This document shows positions 26,166-30,406 of a DNA stretch of 30,406 bases, one piece after another. Each line of letters opens with the position of its first letter. Position 1 is the first letter of the stretch. This DNA is from Coxiellaceae bacterium UBA1530 (GTDB lineage Bacteria > Pseudomonadota > Gammaproteobacteria > Coxiellales > Coxiellaceae), in NCBI GenBank assembly GCA_002323325.1, contig DCQA01000049.1:6219-36624 (forward strand), in the 5' to 3' direction. The position numbers and the translations under genes were made by a program. The notes below the pieces were generated by a model that saw only the letters and a list, made by a program, of their open reading frames with translations, did no database searches and had not been told where the DNA came from.

Positions 26166-26576
26166 AATTTTCCACTGTATAAAAAATCAGCGGCGTTTCT
26201 TTACACATAGATTTTTGTCTCTCATGGGTATTCTTGAAATCTTGTCACTCGTAACGGCTTTACACCTGGCGTAAGTACTGTCAACACAATACGGTTAAAT
26301 ACTCTTAGCGCTTACGTCGATAATACCAGCACAAATCACGACAGAGTGTTTGCTGACCTTATACCGTTAAGTCGCGCGTTGTTTTCTTATCCATCAGCAT
26401 ACCCAACTCAGTGATCCTAATGCTTACCGTATTCTAGTCGAAGAATTGCCAGCACCAGATAGGTGAAGATAAACTCCCAAACAAGCTAATAATGTCAATA
26501 ATAGCGGCTCAGCAAATCATACCGACTATCTAGAATGTTGCTATGAGCCTGCATATATTTCTTGTCATATACCTTA

Positions 26577-26596
26577 ATACAACCCATTAATTGTAT
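26577..26596. promoter_or_regulatory. Perfect inverted repeat upstream of the WASP-like gene
   Basis: ATACAA (26577-26582), eight bases, TTGTAT (26591-26596), about 130 bases before the ATG. It may be a dimeric regulator site. Followed by CTTTTTATG it could also be a weak hairpin terminator. A TTGTCA lies just upstream but no convincing -10 goes with it. Confidence 0.3.
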
Positions 26597-26726
26597 CTTT
26601 TTATGAACCAATAAAATAAATAAATGCCTATTTGTAATATTTAAAGCTTTTTTTTCACGCAAAAAGAGCAATTACCTGCATTTTATGCGATATTTCCTCT
26701 CAATATTCACCAGCAAGGATAACACC

Positions 26727-29333
26727 ATGCCTGAACTCAGCACTGAATCTTTTGCCGAACAAAAAGCGCTCATAAAAGACCCAATTAATCAATTGATACA
26801 TGATCGCCATGCAGAACTCCTGTTTACCGCTATTGAGCATTTCATGAAGACTTACCAGGGTAATCACCTCAAAGAAGAACTATTTAGTTACGTTGAAAAC
26901 CACCTAGCAAAACTAGGAATTACCGGTTTTCTGAACCCTGACAATCCAATCCCCTCCTCGGCTATATCCTCCTTAAAAAGTGCTCTAGTGGCTTTGAATC
27001 AAGCTCAGCTTGATCAGCTCGATAACGCTCTTTTCAGTCAAGAAGCTTTTAAATCCATCAGCACCCAAAAGACATTTATAGATGTTCTAGAAATTTGGCA
27101 GAATAAGTTCCCATCCCATCGCCGCTTTGGCCGACTGTATAGCGCTATGCCGGAAGATCAACCTCACGCCCCAGCACTCTCGCTCAAGCACTACTACCAA
27201 ACCCTACTCGCTGATTTAATGTACTACCACGAAATGAAAAAAGACGACCTCAGCAGCTGTTATGAAAAAATACAGAGCTTATGCAGTAATCTCATTGTAC
27301 TAGAACACCTACAGTACCTTGACTCATACTTTCAAGCACCCAACTTGCCCTTGAACGACAAGATAGCCTTAATTCAATTAACACATGATGCCTGCCTCAG
27401 CTATTTTAATGCACCTATAGAAAGCTCAACACTATCAGCTACAGACACGCAGGATTTAAAAGAGTCCTTCTCAAAACTTATACGACTGATTTTAAGCCAG
27501 TATCTACATGGTCATCAGTTCAGTATTTTTAACTCGGAACCTGCAGAGCACCTAAGAGAAGCACTTATAACCTGCTGCATTGAAATGCAAGATAGGACCT
27601 CTCCGAAAAATAAACATGGAAAAACCAAAAAAAGAACGTCCACCTATAACGGAAAAAAACACCAAAACTTCATACAATGCCAAGAGGCTATTGAAGCTAC
27701 CATTCAAACATTTCAACAACAAGACTTAGCTTCAACTGGAGTTTTTTTCTATCAGGGAGACAACACTAATCCCGATCTTGTACTTACTTTCATTCAACAA
27801 CATTGGCGGCATCATCAACACAGCGAACATTTCCAAACACTATTACATCGTTACTGGCTATCATTTTACAACAGCTTACAGCCTTTGTGGGAGTCAACTA
27901 CCCCTAACACTGATGAACAGTTTAATCATGCCTTATGCACACATCTCTATAATTTTTTATTACCGGAAATTAAAAATATCCATCGTATCGCGTTGGTATT
28001 AGATTGCATTCAAGAAGCCTCGACGCTTCCAGCGACATCAGAAGTAGAACGCGATAAACTACGAGAGATCAAAGACCTCATACAACTTAAGATTGATCAA
28101 AGGTTTGATCTAATAGGCAGCGACCTGAATGATGAATTACTCCGATTTTTTGGCCATACAGAAGATCCCCTCAGTCTTCATATGAAATGGCACACCATGC
28201 CTCCGCAAGAAATTCAACTTGAAAGTACTCAATCAATACAAGCTATCAGAACAATATTACTCGATTGCAGCGGTGAAAAACGCCGGAACCTCAAAATGGG
28301 CATCTTAAATCAATACAAAGATGAAGCTAACAAAGACCGCGCTGATAAGCGCGCTGCATGTCAAGGCATGATAGATACTATTGAATCCTCCTTACCAACA
28401 GCCATCCAAATTTCTGAACTCTGTTGGCGCTATGTTATAGATCAAAATACAAAAGGCATCACTTCCAGTAATTATTTCATACCTAATATTGATCCAGAAA
28501 TTATAAAATCAGCAGTTGTCCCTGGGTGCTTTGGAATGCATGATCTATCTAAAGGACAACGTTTCTTCAAAGAGGGGGTCGATCTTTTACAACCTTCTCA
28601 GGGACCATTATGGCCCAAAACGAGGACTTTGATCACTCAACCCCAGGAAGAAGAGGACAGTGGTTATGAGCAGGATGATGAGAATGAAATAGATACAGAG
28701 CACTCCAACGAGATACTCGGAGCTCCCACATATCGACCTCCTCCTCCTCCAAAAAATCATCCCATAACACCACCATTGACCGAAAAAGATGCTGCAATTA
28801 TAGAAGCTGATCAAAAACACCTTTTAGCAATGAACCACAGTATTCCACTGCCACCAAATGGGCGACCTCCAACACCTCCTTTATTCGAACATGAGATTGT
28901 ACCAGCACAAACTAACGCAAGTGACAACGATACAATGAGCAACCATCGTCCACCTCCGCCTCCGCCTCCAAAAAACTCACAGACTTGTCAGGGTGGTGAT
29001 GGGTTAAGCGGTGTCACACGAGGCTTCGCTATTGAAACCGATATTATACATCAGGATGAGCAGCCACAGCATGTGGCACCCAGTCATACATCACATCCTC
29101 AAGCCAGAGGTGGGCTGTTTGCTGAAGCACTCCGAAAAGGTAAAGATCGATTAAACAAGCCTCAGGCAGAGGAAAGAGCTCAGAGCACCTCATCAGACAA
29201 TCCATTCAACACACCCAGCGTGACAGAGCTGCTGACTCAAGCAATGCGAAAAAGACGGTCTCAGGTTGAAGGTGATGATAAAGAGCCTCTTTTGGGGAAT
29301 ACCAGCTCATCACCTCCCTCTTCAAGTCGTTAA
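26727..29333 (+). CDS. Large protein with polyproline tracts and WASP-like WH2-central module, candidate actin-nucleation effector
   Basis: 868 residues from the ATG at 26727, which has AAGGA seven bases upstream (an earlier ATG at 26685 has none). Residues 1-630 are mostly alpha-helical with no recognised fold, signal peptide or membrane segment. Next come an acidic stretch (EEEDSGYEQDDENE, 641-654), polyproline tracts RPPPPPK (670-676) and RPPPPPPPK (741-749), a WH2-like segment ARGGLFAEALRKGKDRLNKP (793-812), and SVTELLTQAMRKRRSQVEGD (831-850), which matches the central (C) helix of N-WASP (IVGALMEVMQKRSKAIHSSD). The final acidic part is short and lacks the Trp of WASP acidic tails. An NPF (825-827) and a DxxxLL (851-856) are also present. 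By family knowledge the order polyPro-WH2-C is that of Arp2/3 activators such as WASP and Rickettsia RickA. A secreted effector is inferred; the Ser-rich C-terminus with an upstream Glu/Asp patch would suit a type IV signal. Confidence 0.75.
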   Translation: MPELSTESFAEQKALIKDPINQLIHDRHAELLFTAIEHFMKTYQGNHLKEELFSYVENHLAKLGITGFLNPDNPIPSSAISSLKSALVALNQAQLDQLDNALFSQEAFKSISTQKTFIDVLEIWQNKFPSHRRFGRLYSAMPEDQPHAPALSLKHYYQTLLADLMYYHEMKKDDLSSCYEKIQSLCSNLIVLEHLQYLDSYFQAPNLPLNDKIALIQLTHDACLSYFNAPIESSTLSATDTQDLKESFSKLIRLILSQYLHGHQFSIFNSEPAEHLREALITCCIEMQDRTSPKNKHGKTKKRTSTYNGKKHQNFIQCQEAIEATIQTFQQQDLASTGVFFYQGDNTNPDLVLTFIQQHWRHHQHSEHFQTLLHRYWLSFYNSLQPLWESTTPNTDEQFNHALCTHLYNFLLPEIKNIHRIALVLDCIQEASTLPATSEVERDKLREIKDLIQLKIDQRFDLIGSDLNDELLRFFGHTEDPLSLHMKWHTMPPQEIQLESTQSIQAIRTILLDCSGEKRRNLKMGILNQYKDEANKDRADKRAACQGMIDTIESSLPTAIQISELCWRYVIDQNTKGITSSNYFIPNIDPEIIKSAVVPGCFGMHDLSKGQRFFKEGVDLLQPSQGPLWPKTRTLITQPQEEEDSGYEQDDENEIDTEHSNEILGAPTYRPPPPPKNHPITPPLTEKDAAIIEADQKHLLAMNHSIPLPPNGRPPTPPLFEHEIVPAQTNASDNDTMSNHRPPPPPPPKNSQTCQGGDGLSGVTRGFAIETDIIHQDEQPQHVAPSHTSHPQARGGLFAEALRKGKDRLNKPQAEERAQSTSSDNPFNTPSVTELLTQAMRKRRSQVEGDDKEPLLGNTSSSPPSSSR

Positions 29334-29337
29334 AGAG

Positions 29338-29766
29338 TCACACACAAAACAGCAACTGTCGCTGCAGTGTTGAAAATAAACCATACATCACGTTGTCTTG
29401 CACCAACAAGGCGACGTGTCGTTTTCCCTCACACTGAACTTGTAACACAATAAAAAAACGCGTCACCCAAGTCTCCGGTAGTAATTTGACTGACAACCAA
29501 CGATGCCGGTTCAAACATACCATCCAGGATTGATTCTGACGTTGAAAGCTCAACGCGGTAATACTCAATGGGTGCTTTAACAGTGCATAGCGCAACATTA
29601 GATACACCCCATAACCAGTTGCACTGAGTGTCGCTACTAAGAGCCATGGCAACGATAGCTGAGACTGCCAAGAAGCTCCACAGGAGACAGTCACAAGCAC
29701 AAAACACAAGCAGACTAATAAGCGTGAGGGACGTAACGTGATCATGGAAGCTGAGGGTGTTGGCAT
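29338..29766 (-). CDS. YgfX/CptA-like small membrane protein
   Basis: 142 residues with two hydrophobic helices near the N-terminus (about 15-30 and 38-57), then a soluble beta-rich tail containing WVTRFFIVLQVQ and LLVQDNVMYGLFSTLQRQL. This layout, with an LRPSR start before the first helix and a short late helix, resembles the YgfX family, which usually neighbours sdhE; sdhE is not here. YgfX has been described as part of a toxin-antitoxin pair in E. coli, but that role is uncertain for relatives. The start at 29766 has AGGAG eight bases upstream. It lies 39 bases after sixA, probably one transcript, and converges on the WASP-like gene with four bases between their stops. Confidence 0.6.
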   Translation of the reverse strand: MPTPSASMITLRPSRLLVCLCFVLVTVSCGASWQSQLSLPWLLVATLSATGYGVYLMLRYALLKHPLSITALSFQRQNQSWMVCLNRHRWLSVKLLPETWVTRFFIVLQVQCEGKRHVALLVQDNVMYGLFSTLQRQLLFCV

Positions 29767-29805
29767 ATTGCTGACTCCTAAATATGACTATCAGCGTACC
29801 ATGAG

Positions 29806-30276
29806 TTATACCTGCTGCAAATCCTCGGGAGATTGCACCCAGTTCAGTTGCCAACTACCTTCATCACTTTGAACTAAGCAAGCCAGAGTACCTGTTGAAA
29901 ACTGCTCAATCACGACATAAGCATCTATTTGACATAATGTAGCAATTAAACGTGGAATGAAGGGCATATGCCCCACCAACAGAGTGTCAGAATCCCACGT
30001 TTGTATCATATCCACTAACGGCATGACATCCATGTTTTCACTTAATAAAGTGTCGCACTCTGTGATTTTCTCAATAGGTAATGCCAGAGCAATGATATCT
30101 GCTGTCTGCTTGGTGCGCAATTTGGAACTATGCAAGACATGACCAATGATTGCCTGTTTAGACTTCAGAAAATTAGCCATTGTGTCAGCATCTTGGCGAC
30201 CATGTGCGGATAAGGCCCGCTCTGGATCTTCTTGAGAGGATAATGCCTCACAATGACGCATACAATACAGCTTCAT
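29806..30276 (-). CDS. sixA: Phosphohistidine phosphatase SixA
   Basis: 156-residue histidine-phosphatase-superfamily protein; SixA removes phosphate from the Hpt domain of ArcB and relatives. The catalytic motif is RHCEA (residues 7-11), with Cys where RHG is normal; His8 is the nucleophile. The second Arg is in HSSKLRTKQTADI and the second His in LLVGHMPFI. A good ribosome binding site (AAGGGGGA) precedes the ATG at 30276. A stand-alone Hpt protein at 8526-8885 is a possible substrate, which is inference from the family. Confidence 0.87.
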   Translation of the reverse strand: MKLYCMRHCEALSSQEDPERALSAHGRQDADTMANFLKSKQAIIGHVLHSSKLRTKQTADIIALALPIEKITECDTLLSENMDVMPLVDMIQTWDSDTLLVGHMPFIPRLIATLCQIDAYVVIEQFSTGTLACLVQSDEGSWQLNWVQSPEDLQQV

Positions 30277-30303
30277 TCATCCCCCTTGTTATGCTTACTC
30301 GAA

Positions 30304-30312
30304 ATAATAGCA
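30304..30312 (-). promoter_or_regulatory. Extended -10 element, possible sixA promoter
   Basis: On the minus strand TGCTATTAT matches the extended -10 pattern TGnTATAAT and lies about 28 bases before the sixA ATG. No clear -35 is seen, as is usual for extended -10 promoters. Read-through from the upstream tRNA is the alternative. Confidence 0.3.
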
Positions 30313-30374
30313 GAAAATATCACTGGATGAGACTCGATACGACAAGCATGAGAATAAGAAAGAAACAATAAGAG

Positions 30375-30406
30375 CATCCCCAACGGGATTCGAACCCGTG
30401 TTGCCG
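30375..30406 (-). tRNA. tRNA, 3' part only, probably tRNA-Glu (5' part beyond window)
   Basis: On the minus strand CGGCAAC, then the T arm ACGGG-TTCGAAT-CCCGT (30383-30399), then the acceptor strand TGGGGAT and discriminator G (30375). The T arm is complete with a 5-bp stem and 7-base loop. G73 and the near match to the tRNA-Glu end (AGGGGACG in E. coli) favour Glu, but the anticodon is outside the window. CCA is not encoded; CTC follows. Confidence 0.85.

Larger units (their letters stand above)
26104..26726 (+). other. Noncoding stretch between rpoD and the WASP-like gene
   Basis: No gene is supported. All six frames are broken; the longest open run in the middle, on plus, is about 58 codons without a start or recognisable protein. 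It holds the hairpins just after rpoD, and the last 150 bases are much more AT-rich, with an inverted repeat at 26577-26596. It could be a decayed gene or an accessory insertion boundary, but I see no transposase remnant or direct repeats. Confidence 0.6.

Noticed and set aside
26200..26480. Possible transposase remnant on the minus strand (a short frame containing MDKKTTRDLTV)
   Set aside because: Stops occur every few dozen codons, no DDE motif or terminal inverted repeats are visible, and I recognise no transposase family.
26573..26591. Two TTAAT units upstream of the WASP-like gene resembling a PmrA box of Legionella/Coxiella effectors
   Set aside because: The two units are 13 bases apart instead of the 11 expected for the tandem PmrA site, and the flanking bases do not match.
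28740..28980. Proline codon runs as a DNA tandem repeat
   Set aside because: The tracts use mixed CCT/CCA/CCG/CCC codons and sit in different contexts, so they are coding polyproline, not a simple repeat array.

Overview
The window is a chromosomal stretch of a moderately AT-rich gammaproteobacterium. Gene order and protein content look like the Legionella/Coxiella side of the class: ribF-murJ divergent from rpsT, rplU-rpmA-obgE divergent from ispB, ubiG next to a MupP-like phosphatase, panB-panC-panD-coaX, and the rpsU-yqeY-dnaG-rpoD block. Ubiquinone genes (ispB, ubiG) indicate a respiratory quinone. A eukaryote-like protein near the right end suggests an intracellular or host-associated lifestyle. 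The placement is inference from protein resemblance; no search was run.

Layout. 1-4549: ribF (cut by the window start) and murJ on the minus strand, rpsT on plus, then obgE, rpmA and rplU on minus. 4672-8885: plus-strand ispB, a membrane-anchored FMN/3Fe-4S glutamate-synthase-like protein, a SohB-type S49 protease and a free-standing Hpt phosphotransfer protein. 8964-11341: ubiG, a MupP-like HAD phosphatase and pfkA, tightly packed. 11527-12519: a 42-residue peptide gene followed by an HExxH protein, an accessory pair that resembles a minimal RiPP locus. 12627-19359 (minus): panB-panC-panD-coaX, then nhaA and pepN. 19597-21439: a CPA1 Na+/H+ antiporter and a YqeG-type HAD phosphatase. 21545-26103: the macromolecular synthesis block rpsU-yqeY-dnaG-rpoD. 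26104-26726: a noncoding stretch of about 620 bases. 26727-29333: an 868-residue protein with two polyproline tracts and a C-terminal WH2-like plus central-helix (WASP-type WC) module. 29338-30276 (minus): a YgfX-like membrane protein and SixA. 30375-30406: the 3' part of a tRNA on the minus strand, probably tRNA-Glu.

Most genes are housekeeping. Two loci stand out. One is the candidate actin-nucleation mimic at 26727-29333, whose C-terminus reads like the WH2 and central segments of N-WASP, with polyproline tracts upstream as in eukaryotic nucleation-promoting factors. The other is the peptide/HExxH pair at 11527-12519, which has strong ribosome binding sites, a charged leader-like half and a Gly/Trp/Pro/Cys tail, but no recognisable transporter or other modifying enzyme beside it. 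A smaller theme is phosphorelay: a stand-alone Hpt protein and SixA, a phosphatase known to act on Hpt domains, lie in the same window.
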